Below are positions 26,301 to 38,917 of a stretch of DNA of 64,000 nt, piece by piece. The first letter of the stretch is position 1. The number at the start of each line of letters is the position of its first letter. The translations under genes were made by a program, and so were the position numbers. The notes below the pieces were generated by a model. The model saw nothing but the letters and a program-made list of their open reading frames with translations, had not been told where the DNA came from and did not search any database. Source of the DNA: Rosellinia necatrix (taxonomy: Eukaryota > Ascomycota > Sordariomycetes > Xylariales > Xylariaceae); NCBI GenBank assembly GCA_021209875.1, contig JAGYVD010000008.1, forward strand, positions 2,045,501 through 2,109,500. The letters run 5' to 3'.

Positions 26301-28655
26301 TTTTGCTATAAACTAGCATTAATAAAACAGTATTACAAAACAGGCTATAAAAATTATTAAAAAATTGTTTGCAAACTATTTATAAATACTATAGCTAATA
26401 AAATAAATTTAAAATATTAGTTTATATTAATTAAAACAGCAGCATATTTAAAAACCTATAGTTTAGCTTAAAAATAAAAAATAAAACTTTATATAAAATA
26501 TAATATAATATTAAATTAAATTTAATATATTTACGCGTTATTAAATTAAACAGCTATTATTTGCTAAAAAAAGCTATTAATATTTAATGAAAAAATATAA
26601 AAATATAAAATATTAAGCTATTAAAAAACAATGTTATAAATTATATAATATTATTTTTTTAATAAAATAATATAAACTAACAACGTTATTTTTAAAAAAC
26701 AGCGTATATATTTATTATTAAAAAACTGGTTTTTTTTTTAAACTTATTTAAAAACTAGCTAATATTATTATAAAAGCTTAGCTAGTTATTAAAGCTGTTA
26801 TAATTATTTTATAGCTTAAAGCGCTAAAGTTAAAAAAAAAAAAGTTTTTAATTAAAAAACCAAAAAACTACAGCGTATATTTTTAGTAAGACTTCGCAAA
26901 AAAAATATATTATTTAAAACTATTAAAAATAAACAGTAAAAATAAAATTTTAAAGCTATTTTATAAAACTTTTTTTAATACTTCAGCTATTATATTTTAA
27001 AAAATACTGGCTTTTTTACTCCAAATAATATTATTTTTATTATTAAAACTATATTTTTTTAAATTAAAAATTTATAGCTTGATTATTAGCTATTTTAAAA
27101 ACGGAACAAAAATTAAAAATAATAAAAACATGTAAAAATTTATTATAGTTGTTATTTTAAAAGTTTTACGGAGTTATTTTAACTTTTATTTTTAAACAGG
27201 CCTATTTAGCCTGTATTAAATACTAGCTGCTAATAATTTTATAAAACTTTTATTAATATTTTTAAACTAATAATATTATTACTTAATATAACATTTATAT
27301 TATTTTTTTAAAGCTTATTAAATTAAAATTATTAGCTTAAGCAAAAAAAACGCTAATTAATTTAGTTAACAGAAAATAATAGGCAGCAAACATAAGTTTT
27401 TTAAATAATAAAATATAAAAACTTATAAAATTATTTAAAAATAAAAACTGTTTATAAATAAATAAGTTTATAAGCTAAAAAAAATTTGATAAAAAATTAT
27501 TTAATATAAAATATAATAAATAATTTAAAGCTTTAAATAAATAAAAAGCTAGATTATAATAAAATTTTTATATTAGTAGTAAAATTAATAAGCTATAAAA
27601 TAATTTTTATTATTGCAGCAGCTTTAAACTTAAAACTTAAATAAATAAACGTTAAAACAGCGTTTTTATATATATTAATAAATAAAAAGTTTATGTTAAA
27701 TAACTACTAAAATTTAATAACAGCTTTAATTATATATGCTGTTTAAATAAAATATTTTATAAATTAAAACAGTTATGAAAAATCTAATATAATATTTTTT
27801 CTGCGTTTTTAAAAAAGACTAAGCTTTAAACTATTAAATATAAACGTCGGAGTATTTGCTAAAAGCTATTTATATATAATAATATATATAAACAATTTAT
27901 TAATAGCTGGACTTTTAAAATTAAAAGTTAACAAGTTTAAATAAACGTTAAATAAACGTTTTAAAATAATAAACTTAAGCCTGTGTTTATATTATTTAAA
28001 AATAATAATTAAAAAAAACCGTTTTAACCAGACGATTTATTTAAAAAAAAACGTTTACGTTAAAAAAATATTAAAAAAACTTTTATATATAAAAATATAT
28101 TTTAAACGTTATTTTTATAAAAATAAAACTATTTAAACTTTTATTTATAAACTTTATTATATTTAATAAAAACAAAACTTAATATATAAAAGCTATCGGC
28201 TTATTAATATATATTATATTTAAAATAAAATTAAATATTATATTTTTAGTATTATTTTGCAGTTATTTTTTAATAAAGCTTAATAAAAACTATATTACAG
28301 CTATTAAATATATATTTAAATATTTAAAAAAAAAAACAGATACAAAATTAATTTATTATAAAGCTTTAAAAAGTTTTATTAGTTATATTAATACTAACTA
28401 TATTAAAAACTAAAAAACTTAAAAATTAATTTTTAGCTATATTTTTTTGATAAATAATAGCGTTATTAATTAAAGCTTAAAATAATAAGCTATTATATTT
28501 TTATTATTTTATAAAACAGAATATATTAGCTAAACATAAGCTATTAAAAAAACTATTTAGTTGTAGCTACTGTTAAAAAAATTAAATGCTAATAATAAAA
28601 TTAAAACAATTATTATTTATAGCAATAATTAAAAAGCTATAATATTAATTAACAA
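23331..28655. other. AT-rich RIP-degraded interior of the large element
   Basis: Almost pure A/T with isolated GC dinucleotides in AGCT and AAGCTT contexts. A 66-codon open stretch at 25753..25953 consists of residues encoded by A/T-rich codons and is not a gene. Nothing else recognisable. Confidence 0.6.
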
Positions 28656-28838
28656 TAGCAGAGTTTACTAGGGGTAGTGTGGTTGAGTCTATAAAAGTGT
28701 GATGTAGATTAGATGGAGGCTTCCGGTCCCGCAGGGACCAGAAGCCTTGTTAGGCTAGGTTACCTTATCTAAGCTACGCAATCCTTATCTAGCTAGCTTC
28801 GCTAGCTAGATAAGGAGCCCCCCTTCCTGACTGTGTCA
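28656..28838 (-). repeat. Solo LTR with perfect hairpins
   Basis: 183 bp between two copies of AACAA (28651..28655 and 28839..28843). On the minus strand it begins TGACACAG. It contains a perfect 15-bp stem with a 3-nt loop (28783..28815, CCTTATCTAGCTAGC) and an imperfect GC-rich hairpin around 28711-28743. A mutated relative lies at 61366..61550. Composition is normal against an AT-rich surround. Confidence 0.75.
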
Positions 28839-30173
28839 AACAACTTGTTATATTATATTAATATTAAATATATAACTATTTAATTAAAGTTTATTTATAA
28901 ATAATAAGCTGCTAAAAACATTAAATTATAGTTTATATTAATAATAAAACAAATTATTAATAAATTTATTAAAACACTGCTAAAAAATAAATTCTTTATT
29001 TTTTATAAAGCTATAAGCTTAAAATAAATAAAAGCTATATTATTAATAAAACTAAAGTTTAAACTTTATTATATAATTAAGCAGTACTAATACTGCAAAA
29101 AAATTTTAATAAAAATATTTTATAATTTATTTTAATATAAATAGTTTAACTAAAACTTTTAAGCATTTATAACTAACTTTATTTAATTTTTATTATTTTT
29201 TATTTTATAACCCGTTTTAAAGCTTTTTAATTATTAATAAAACAAAAGCTATAGCATTTATTAATATTAACTATTTTAATATATTAAAAAAACTATTTTT
29301 TAACATAAAAACAACAAATAATTAACTAGCTTTAATGCTTAACTAGTTTTATAAGCTTGTTATAGCTGTAAATATATTATATCTTTATTTAAAAGCTATT
29401 TTTTTTTTATATATTAATAAAAAAAAAATTAAAAAGCTTGTAAAAAAATACTAAATGCGTTTATTTAAAATATTTTTAATATATTTTATTGCGCTAAAAA
29501 AAACTAGAAACATATATAAATAAGCTTATTTAACGTATTATAAAACATTTAGCTAAAAAATAACTAAAAAAAATGTTTAATATATATTTATTATAATAAT
29601 AATTATTAACTTAGCTAAAAAAAAACATAATATTTTAAAACTATAATTTTATGCTTAAAATATTAAAAATATTATAAATAAAAACATATTTTAAAACAAA
29701 TAAAAAGTTTTTTAAACTATTTATAACAAAAAATCAGACCTTTTAAAATCTAATATAATTTAAATTAAATATATACTAACTAGAACTTTTATTTAATATA
29801 TATAATATTTCATATTAAAAACTAAATATAACTAAAAACTTATTTTTTAAAAAAATTTAACTTTTGTTTATAAAACTATATATAATTAATATATTAATAA
29901 TTTGTTTAAAAATATATTAGTACATACTTTAAGTTTTTTTTTTTTTATAAAAGTTTTTATAAGTTAAGCTATAACTAAAAACGTTATAACTAAATATTAA
30001 AATAATATTATAAAATATAAAAATATTAAAAAAAAAAAAAAGTTAACAATATTAATTAAATAAAATTATATATACTATATATATAAAACTTTAGTTTAAA
30101 CTTAATATAAAACTCTAGAATAGCTTTTTAAGACTATTTATAAAAAATATAAACCGTTTAAAATAAATAAAAG
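28839..30173. other. AT-rich RIP-degraded interior of the large element
   Basis: No gene, LTR or tandem repeat recognised. It runs up to the 3' LTR at 30174. Confidence 0.6.
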
Positions 30174-30572
30174 TATTAAATATATATAGGTTACTTTACA
30201 CCTCTGGATATATATTCTATTAAATATCCTAGGTCTTTTAACCTTGATAAGTCTGGTCAGGGGTATGAAGCTGTAAATAGCTGTATTTGCAGTATACTGG
30301 TCTGTATTGTGGTGTTGTAGGTGTGTTGGTGATGAAGATGGTGGAATTCTAGGTGCAGTCCTAGAATTCCACCTACTAGTACAGGTAGGTGGGTGGGCCT
30401 AGCCCAAGTGGGCTAGCCCAGGTGGCCTGGGCCACCTTATCTAATCTTACAGTGGGGCAACTGGTGGTGCCAAGCCTGGCACCCCTTGCCTACTCTAACA
30501 AACCTATTTCTGTAACTAATTCTACACTTTAAATATATCTTTAACCATCATGATAATCCACTTCTTTTAACA
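30174..30572 (+). repeat. 3' LTR of the large element, split by a solo LTR
   Basis: The two pieces 30174..30244 and 30506..30572 add up to 138 bp, equal to the 5' LTR. The inner piece is RIP-mutated and the outer piece is nearly unmutated, the mirror image of the 5' LTR. A purine-rich A-run (AAATAAATAAAAG) directly before 30174 may be a decayed polypurine tract. Confidence 0.85.
30245..30500 (-). repeat. Solo LTR (TGTTAGAGTAGG family) inside the 3' LTR
   Basis: 256 bp with AACCT duplicated on both sides (30240..30244 and 30501..30505). On the minus strand it reads TGTTAGAG to TTATCA. It contains a perfect 13-bp stem (30341..30353 with 30360..30372, around a GAATTC) and further GC-rich palindromes in 30390-30440. 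It is essentially free of RIP. A plus-strand relative of the same length lies at 60495..60750. Confidence 0.9.
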
Positions 30573-30577
30573 ATATC

Positions 30578-31486
30578 TATTGTTAGAGTACAAAATTATA
30601 AGATGTCCCAATATTTGAAAAGGCATCAGAAGTAATATGTTTGCTTTATTTTAACTCTATGTCTGCTATCTCAGACTTCCATGCCTTATGCTCCTTTCTT
30701 TATGCCACAGTCCGCTTTATGCCTATAACTATTTACTTATTTACAGAGTATATGATATTTTGAATATCTCATAAACACTCCATTAAAACTTCACTAAGAA
30801 AACCCGGCTGTATAGCGATTGAGGGGCGAAGTTTTAGAAAGGACGACATAAATCCAATGTAATAGGTAACCACGTGGCACTGTGAGTCGTACCTCCCCTC
30901 AGAGCGGCAACTTAAACAAGTGCTAACGAAGCTACCTAGTTTTAACTTTAAAGCCATTTATATACAAAGTTGCTCCAGTCGAATTGGCTGTTGCTGCCCA
31001 GGCTGTCACAGTTCACACTGCTGGTAGTTCCAGAAATGACTTATGTTATTGCACAAGGAGGGAAAACTCCTTGCTTGGTCAGTCGCCAGCTACTCGCTTC
31101 TTTTATATACAGTATTCTGGCCCGTGCCCTAGTGGGGTCCTTAGGTTAGAACTAGTTCCGTGACACAGGCTCTGCATGCGTTTTGTTGAAGCACCAACCT
31201 TCGATCTTTAATTTATAATATTATGTTTCCAGCATTCTTTCGTTGTTCTGGGTCGTGGGCCAAAATGTATTATATAATTAATTTAATTCCTAAAAATTAA
31301 AATCTAGCGTCTTATCAACTAGATACTGGTACTGGAACCCGATAGTATCTCGTTTAACCAGCCGATTCGGTGATCTATGTATAGAGGCGGTAAATTACAC
31401 CTATAAATTGTAAAGCAGATCAACTTTTATTCTAAAAATAGGTGCCAAGACTGGTAGCGTAAATTAGGCAGTTGAAAAAAAAAGAA
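30578..31486. other. Island edge without a gene
   Basis: Composition recovers right after the LTR element. The stretch holds one arm of a degenerate direct repeat (30808..30905) but no recognised gene. Confidence 0.5.
30808..30905 (+). repeat. Degenerate direct repeat, left arm, flanking the terpene island
   Basis: This shares GTAGCGATTGA..GCGAAGTT.TAGAA and TAGGTAACCAC..G.CACTGTG.GTCGTACC with 42508..42620 in the same orientation, with indels in between. Read on the minus strand, both copies give a similar short peptide pattern (YD.QC.VVTYY). Origin unknown; possibly relics of one repeated sequence. Confidence 0.6.
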
Positions 31487-31558
31487 TGCCCACTGCCAGA
31501 GTCGAACTGACGACCTCATCATTACTAGTGATGCGCTCTACCGCTGAGCCAAGCGGGC
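31487..31558 (-). tRNA. tRNA-Thr (AGT)
   Basis: The 72-nt minus-strand sequence folds as a cloverleaf. The acceptor stem is GCCCGCT with AGTGGGC, the D stem is GCTC/GAGC, and the anticodon stem CATCA/TGATG carries loop CTAGTAA (anticodon AGT). The T arm is GTCAG-TTCGACT-CTGGC, with discriminator A. There is no intron and no encoded CCA. A run of nine T directly downstream on the minus strand (right of 31472) is a strong Pol III terminator. Confidence 0.93.
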
Positions 31559-32748
31559 TATACCACTACGGTGTACAACTTGTTATTGAATTTCATTGTC
31601 CCAAGAGATTATATGATCAACTCATAGGCATAGTAGTCAGGGCTCCCCACCCTGAAGCTTGTATCTTTCCCGTAGACTATTTCGGCCGCAGAAGAACCAA
31701 GGGAGATGATGTGACCCGCGTTTGGTGGTGTATTGGGTTCTTGTACCATGGCGACGAGGACTAGTGAGACCAGGTTGAAGAACAGCAATAGTCCGAGTCT
31801 GTGGACTTGGAAGTGTCTCCCATAGCCATGAGAGGTCCTCACAACGGGACCTTGAATACCCTAGAAGCCCGCATTGCTGAATAAAACGTGCATACATCAC
31901 TCAATTGAAACCACTCAATTGGAAAAGGCGCTTGACTAGGGTTTCGGTGTACAAAGACAAGATCCTTCACTATAGTGAAACGACTTAAGCATGCAACAAG
32001 CTGTTCCTTCACTGGCCTCTGCATTATACGGGAATTCTGTATGAACTAATGAAATGAATATGGTGTAGTGAATATGGGACCAACATTAGAAGAATAAGAA
32101 AAATATATTGTGTTTAACTATTTTGGACAGGACGCGGGTGATGCAGCAAGAGATCGCTGCTGGGTGGTGCAATGTCTGTATCGAATGATGAGTTCCCTTA
32201 GGTTACAGCACAAATTCTGAAAGAAGCCAGGCTATATATTTCATAGGAAAAAACAAAGCTGCTTGCATATGTAAAGTTCCGTCGGGCGAGGCACTTTTAT
32301 TCAGCACAACTTTTGAGTCTTAGTACTAGCATCTGTATATAAGACCAACCAACCCCTTCCCCCCTCTTCCTAACCTCAGCGACGGCCTCCGCACTGTGAT
32401 GATTCGCCTAGAACCTGTCAAAATAGACACAACCAGTTAGCTGTGTGGCATAATAGAATATATTGCAGCTAGAGTTGAGATATTTTAGACATTCGCCAAA
32501 ACTCTAACAGAATGCAGGTAGCGAATCACACAATTGCAACAATGTTTTGAGCCGTTACATGGGATATATGTGGAAGTTTATAAAGCTCTAATGTATTTGA
32601 CCATTTGATGTATGCACTCTGTATCTCCTTCGCACTACGCAACAAATCGAAGGCCCAAAACAAGAGTTTAATTTCCGAGCACCTCTCTGTTCTTTTGTTT
32701 GCTTTCACTATATATCAGAACAGGCGACAAAGTCATCTTGACAAAGTC
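31559..32748. other. Intergenic region, 3' of the terpene cyclase gene
   Basis: No recognised gene on either strand; the open frames here are short and overlap in all phases. It includes the tRNA upstream side and the 3' flank of the terpene cyclase. Confidence 0.5.
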
Positions 32749-34397
32749 TTAAACATTTGGGTCAACCATGATGCCTTCCTGTTCATCACGAGGGAGATGA
32801 CCAAGGCCATATCTTGTCGACACGAGACTAAAAACTTTTAGTTAGTGCGCGATTTTCGGACGAATATAGGTGGGCAACAAAAAAAAATGACAAACCTCCA
32901 GATCAAGTTGCCCGTCAATTCATACCGGCATCCGGTGATGTATTTGTCGACTTCTTCATACTGCTCGGGTTCTTTCTCTTTAACAACCTTGAGCAGTGCA
33001 TCTGCAGCAACGTCGAAACGATCTACATTCTTTTGGATCTCAACGCAGGTATCCTAGGGGCGACGTGTGTTAGTTATAAAATACTTCTTCCTGGATTCTA
33101 CCTATACAACCACCGTAGCAAGAAAGATCCAAGCCCGGAGTGAATTTCCCTAGAATAGTTGAAAATAACAGTTACGCACCGCAATAGCTTCTTGAACCGT
33201 GAAACCACGATTATACATCAAGATAGGGACAATGCTATCAATATCGCCGTGCTTAATCTCTTTCTTCAGAGATAAGATGTCGTTCGACAAGGACATCTGT
33301 TTTGGGCATTAACACAAATATAATGTTTCAAGTGCTCCAGGTGGAGGGTGATAGTATGTTCTCACGTTGAGGTTCGATTCGCGCCAGATGGAGGTCATAT
33401 GCTCGTGATCCATGATCCATCTCGGAATGCATTGCTCATCAGCATACCTAGAATTATTGTTAGAATAATGGGAAGGCTTAAACCGTTGCGCTAAAAGCGT
33501 AAAAGTAATTGACGTACTCATTTAATGCCAACATGGACAGCACTGCGCTCGTTCCGAGCCTTGTCTCCCAGTATTGGTCCGGAGTAGGAAAAACGCCATC
33601 CAGTTTGCGCCCCTGCTCGTGTTGTTGGCAGCCCATGTAATAGCCAATAGCGTTAACGAAAACCATCACTTGGTCTGCGTGCGACATGTTAGCGATAATT
33701 TTAAGATGTGCTAGGGTAGTAATGAGAAGATACCTCGATTATACGCTTGCCTTAGCTTCTCTGCGATGATGTCCAAACAGCGGATGAGGGGCCGGGTCGG
33801 GGCTGTATAGCAAACGTTATAAAAGAATACTGATAGAGTTCTAATCTCGAGAATTGCCTACTGTATTTTTTGAAATTCCACTTGTGTGTCTCTTCGTTAG
33901 GGACACCAAGGCAATACCGAACAAAGTGGTACGACTCGTCTCTGAACTTATTGGCGTCTGGAAGGCTCTTGAACAGATCGGAAGTGGAGCGATCGATCTC
34001 GTCATCCCATGTGAAAAGCCAGACAAACCAGAATGTACAGGTTTCGAGCTTTTCTAGTGATGCGCGGGGCCACCACAAGCAGGAACAGAGACCATAGTCT
34101 CCTCGAATAAGCTCTGCAGCCCTGTCAGGAGGGTATAGACTGGTTACCCGGGGTTTCGTTAGCCATTGGGGTTAAATTTGAAGCATAAGCTATCATAACA
34201 TACGCGTTGATTCTCGCATCAAGAGACTTCTTGAGCTGGGGATAATGTGGGCTCACGGCATCCGGCCAGTCTTTGAAAGGGGGTTTGAGGGTAGGGATAT
34301 AATATGGCCTTGCTTTGAGCTGCTTGATTATATCAGCCCGAGGGTCCCCATTTACTCGTAGCTCAGTAGGGGCACGCTGAATATCAACTGCTGCCAT
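32749..34397 (-). CDS. Class I terpene cyclase, probably sesquiterpene
   Basis: Eight exons encode 377 aa: 34204..34397, 33862..34139, 33734..33802, 33518..33674, 33366..33447, 33180..33296, 32896..33053 and 32749..32827. Seven introns of 59-126 nt all have GT/AG ends. The Mg-binding aspartate motif is DDEID at 110-114 after FVWLFTW; the NSE motif is NDILSLKKE at 265-273; a C-terminal Arg-Tyr (357-358) precedes the end. Length and spacing fit fungal ionisation-initiated cyclases that convert farnesyl diphosphate to a sesquiterpene in the cytosol; the product cannot be read from sequence. The start MAAVDIQR at 34397 is preferred; the upstream extension would need a TTG. The gene diverges from a P450 at 36026 and a second P450 lies at 38918. 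All frames are intact despite RIP-saturated flanks. Confidence 0.92.
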
Positions 34398-36025
34398 AGC
34401 GAAGATAGAAAAGTTCAATGGGTTTAAGGAGTTCTATAATGTTAATGATTAAAAAAGAAATATCTGAGATGTTCCTAAGTTTTCTGATATGATTAAGGAT
34501 TTGTGCGGTGAAACTGTCTACCTGAGGCCGGCGAAGGTATCCTTTAAGTACACCACTTCACATTCCATTCGATCAAATGACTACCCGGATGGTATTCCTT
34601 TCTAGGTAGTAGTCAGGTACATCATGAAGGAGGCTAAGCCTCAAGATCATTCCGGCGTCCGATATCCTAGTGACACTTTACGAATCATCCGCCTCTCTGA
34701 CAGCCCTTGATCTGTTTCATAGATACACTAGTTTTGATAAACCATGTAGAAAGTTATTTCAGTATTCAGATACGGTTCCAATCATGCTCCGTGTTCTGCA
34801 TGCTGTATGAGCCAGGTTAACCGCCACTGCTGATGCCCCCCCGAAGCCTACGAAAACCCAAAGTTTTAAAAGTAAAACGAGTAGAATTCCTTATCGTTAG
34901 GCCCTCCCATAGGTTCGAAGAGATTTACAAAGTATAGCTCTATATGGGGTAAATTCTCCATAGCTTCACATCGCCATGATCTCCCTGAATAACTTCCGTT
35001 AACGGCTGATATTACACGTATTAAGAATAATAAGCATTATATCAAGACTGCGTTCAATATAACAACCCTGTTGAGTTAAATAGATAACTCTCCCAATCGG
35101 CTCCGAGCCACACCGCATCAACCTAGGTAACACTGCGAAAAGGATAATTTCCACTCAATCATCAAACACCTTACTGCCACGTCGCTGGGTCCGAAGCGCA
35201 TATTGGATGTACGTGAACGATTGTACTACCTTTATTGAACTAGTCGAGCATGGGGTACTGCGCCCCAGATTCGCATCCCGCTTTATCATGCTACGGAACA
35301 TATCTCAAAATGTTAGTATCCTAAATATGGGTAAAGGTGACCTTCATATACGAGCTGCACGCAATGTTTTACTTATGACTCACTCCTTCCGGCAACACGT
35401 AACCGACTCTTATGTGCTAGATAAAGCTCATGGATTTAGTATTTATAATCCAGCGGATGGTGGGTAAAGAGATCATCGTGTACTACTATACGGGCTGCAC
35501 TGTCACCTTTCTTGCCCCGCCTGTCCATGGGTTCACTGATGTAATTCAACGCTTGGCATGGGCTTGGGGATCGTTTAAGATGGCAAGATCCGTTTTGCAG
35601 GGATCTGCGGTATTTGAAAATAAAACACCATCACTTGTGCTTACACGAGACGATCCTACCATCTTGTTTACAACAACGTGTCATCGTTGGCCGTGAACCG
35701 GAGAACCGAGGGGCTAAGCATCTGCAAATTGGTCTTAGTGGGATTCGAACCTTGGTGTGTGTATCCATTCAACCTATACACAATGCTTCACGTATATCGA
35801 TATCACATGCCGGTAGTATAGCTTTCACCTTGGCGCACCCCACATGAAGTTGTATTACGTTTCATATCACCTTATTTTGTATTGTTGCATTATGCTATAA
35901 TCGACCTGAGAGAAAAGTGTCGCCCCCCTCTACCCTAGCATCTCAAGCTTCATTGCGACGACCTTCACCCATCTTCTACAAACACCAAAGAGCTCAGGCA
36001 TAAACGTATTCACCCATCGTTTACT
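34398..36025. promoter_or_regulatory. Divergent promoter region, terpene cyclase and P450
   Basis: The 1.6 kb between the two divergent start codons should carry both promoters. Seen: a CGG-N3-CCG palindrome at 34653..34661 of the kind bound by Zn2Cys6 regulators (one copy, could be chance), a TATA-like GCTATAATC near 35895 and a pyrimidine-rich leader from 35925 before the P450 ATG. Two overlapping plus-strand open frames (35207..35467 and 35430..35696) match nothing known and are probably fortuitous. Confidence 0.5.
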
Positions 36026-37945
36026 ATGATACTACTACAGCTACTCGCTAGTTCATTTGTGGCATATCCTCTAGCTGTGGTTGCATACCGTCTGTTTTTG
36101 CATCCTCTAGCCAAATTTCCAGGGCCCAAATCAGCAGCTATCACAAAATGGTATGAAATGTTCTATGACGTGGTGAAATGGCCTGGTGGACAGTTCTTTC
36201 ATGAAGTCAATCGAATGCATGACAAGTATGGTAAGTTTTCACATTGCTTCCATTTGATGTTACATGCAATACCTACTAAAGTGCAGCGTAGGATCCATCG
36301 TCAGGATTAATCCTGACGAGCTTCATATCCGTGACCCAACCTTCCTGGAGGTCCTTTATGCCCCAAATCCAACCATTCGGCACAAATACCCTCCAGCAAG
36401 TGAAATGGGAGGCGTGCCTCTCGGAAGTTGGTATACCATCACTCTAGTGTCACGATTCCATGTAATTGCTAACACAAATTTACGATCATAGGCCAGGGCA
36501 CGGTAGACCATCATGTACACAGAGGACGTAGAATGGCAATTTCTCGCATGTTCTCAAAACGAGCCATCGTAGACGCACAAGACCTCATCCGCACGCATAT
36601 TAAGCATCTCATGGATGTTTTCGAGTCAAACTGTGGGACAGATAAGCCCGTGGAATTGCAGATGACTCTGTTAGCCTTCACCACAGATGTCATCTATGAT
36701 TATATGTTTGACACCCGGACTGACTATCAGAAAAACCCCACTGCCGCAAAAAGTTGGAAGCGTTCAATAGATGCAATAGCTCAAGCCACTCCATTCTCGA
36801 AGCAGTTCCCGTGGCTTAATTCAAAACTCCTAATGCTTCCAAACTGGTTTTTGCAAGCTGTATTAGCGCAATTACAACCAGACTTAGCTGGGCTACTAGG
36901 TGTCCACAAGGTAAGCCCACCATTCTCAGTTCCTAAGAGTATTTTGATTGATATATGTCTAGTTGATGGGAGAAATTGTGTCTGGCTACATCAAAAAGAG
37001 AGTTTCTGAGGAGCCCTCGTCGATAAAATCAGTAGAAGAAAAAGCTATCAGACCTGAAACTATATTCCATTCTATTGACCAAAGTAATCTTCCGGCTCAC
37101 GAAAAAGCCCCGAAACGCATGGCTCAGGAAGGTATCACTATCCTTGCTGCCGGTAGCGAGACATCAGCCAGGGTCATTGCTCACACTATTTTCCACTTGC
37201 TGCTCAATCCGGATACCTTAGCAAAGGTGCGAGAAGAGGTGGCCGACATTGGAGACAGCACTGACGGGATTCCGGATGTGAGGATTTTGGAGAACTTACC
37301 ATGGCTAGTAAGTAGCAGTTGATCATAAAACTCCCAGAGTCCAGGCGAAAGCTTATCGTAGTACACAGACCGCATGTATCCGAGAGTCACTCCGCCTTCG
37401 AGCTGCCGTCACATCCAGACTTCCACTTGTTCTGGAAAAGGATATAGCCTACAAAGAATGGGTAATCCCAGCTGGTGTAAACAGTCACTTAGTTCTTCCG
37501 ATTGTGTACGCCCTAAGAAAAGTTAACACGAATGTAGACACCGATCAGCATGTCTCTTCCTGACATTCTTCACAACGATGATGTCTTCCCTGAAGCCATG
37601 AAATTCAAACCTGAACGCTGGTTTAACGCGACAGAGTTGCAGAATAAGATGTATGTCCCTTTTGGAAGAGGTACCAGAATGTGTATTGGGCTAGAGTAAG
37701 TTGCTGTGCCCCTATTTCTAAGACACGAGCATACTAGAACTGATGATTAACAATGCAGTTTCGCCTATAATGAGATTTATTTGGCCCTAGCTAGTATCTT
37801 GCGTCGATTTGACCTTGAGCTCTATGATACCAATTGGGAGCGAGATGTGTCTTTTTCAAGGGACTGCTTTATTGGGGAAGCCTCTCCGGAGAGTCTAGGT
37901 ATCCGCGTGAAGATCCTTGCTGATAAGAAACAGCAGGATATTTAG
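36026..37945 (+). CDS. Cytochrome P450 monooxygenase 1
   Basis: Seven exons encode 518 aa: 36026..36230, 36292..36426, 36492..36910, 36963..37307, 37369..37476, 37538..37695 and 37759..37945. The six introns are 52-65 nt. The N-terminus is a membrane anchor ([20 protein letters not shown]) followed by a proline-rich hinge (FPGPKSAA). The oxygen-binding helix I motif AGSET is at 316-320, the K-helix ExxR is Glu374-Arg377 (RESLR), PERW is at 429-432, and the haem loop [10 protein letters not shown] has its ligand Cys at 453. The hinge and [12 protein letters not shown] segment resemble fungal terpenoid-modifying P450s of the trichodiene oxygenase kind; this is family-level recall only. Its divergent position beside the terpene cyclase suggests that it oxidises the cyclase product at the ER membrane. 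Confidence 0.92.
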
Positions 37946-38917
37946 AACTCTGATTCCAAATGCAAGACATGCATATGAAGGGATACCAAGGCGGAAATAC
38001 GGTTGACTATAAGTATATGACAGGGTCGGTCCAATAGCTACATGAATGAGCCGAGTAAAAAAAAGTCACTGAAACCAAGTGGCTTGATCCCCCATAATCG
38101 TAGACGAATTAAAATTATCGGCCTCGGGGTTACTATAGTTGGAAACTACATGGGTCCAAGTGGAGTCTATGCATTTCCCTTCAAACAACATCGCTAAAGG
38201 TTCTCAAACGAATGAATCGACAATCTTTCCACATACAAGCATGAAATATTGACTAAAATGGTGACATATGCCTAAACGGTTCTTCAAGTTATTTTGTATA
38301 GATAAGGTAACAGGGTAGTGTTTATCAACCCTGACTGAAATCATGGTATCCACCACCCCCGATCCCGATCCTATGTTTTGCATGCACATTCTATGCGGTA
38401 CAAGTATGTATGTAGATAAGGTTGTTAGTGGCTGTTGCGGATCGTTCTGGTAGTGTATCCTGTGAAGTTAATGCATGCATGGGTCCCCGGAGGCCTGAAG
38501 AACCGTGCCACAATGCCAAGAACTACAACCTAAACTTCTAGGATTCAAAGTGTGTGCATGTGCTCTTAATACATACGAAAGTTGGTAGATTCTATGCATG
38601 TGTCTATATTTGGCACTGTGCTAGTTCAAAGAACGGGCCTCTATGTTCTTAATTATATCATATATAACTATACAAGGATTGTTGACAGATCAGATATTTG
38701 CTCAATCGAGACGAGGAATATGATAGTAGTTATCCAATCTAACATAGGTTCTATGGGTAAGCTTTAACATATCCAGATAACATATAAATGAAAATACCAG
38801 GGTCCCAGTATTGTGAATGATATCAGAAGCAACTGGGTGTAAAATTCTATGAGTCACGGCAACGTGGAATTCCTTATTATTTTTCGAAACTCTCGCAACT
38901 GAGTCGTCCAGCGTCGA
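37946..38917. other. Intergenic region between convergent P450 genes
   Basis: Both P450 genes end here, transcribed toward each other. No further coding frame is recognised; it should contain the two 3' ends. Confidence 0.5.

Larger units (their letters stand above)
10249..30572 (+). mobile_element. RIP-degraded LTR retroelement with nested insertions
   Basis: Two LTRs of identical length (138 bp; 10249..10386 and 30174..30572 after removing a 261-bp insertion) bound this block. The 5-bp target duplication ATATC is present on both sides (10244..10248 and 30573..30577). The LTRs start TG and end CA. The interior is extremely AT-rich and has no meaningful open frame; differences between LTRs are C/T and G/A transitions, as expected from RIP. 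The pol type cannot be read. Much of the 20 kb is later insertions (11807-23330, 28656-28838 and others), so the original element was shorter. Confidence 0.85.

Noticed and set aside
10249..30572. Possible CRISPR array or bacterial mobile element
   Set aside because: Repeats are LTRs and microsatellites in an intron-containing fungal genome; no spaced short repeats were seen.
35207..35696. Two overlapping plus-strand open frames in the divergent promoter region
   Set aside because: No recognisable motif, no splice link that would merge them, and they occupy the leader and promoter region of P450 1.
35730..35850. tRNA-like GATTCGAACC segment on the minus strand
   Set aside because: It has a T-loop-like GGTTCGAATCC, but the T stem and acceptor do not pair and the anticodon loop would be 11 nt.
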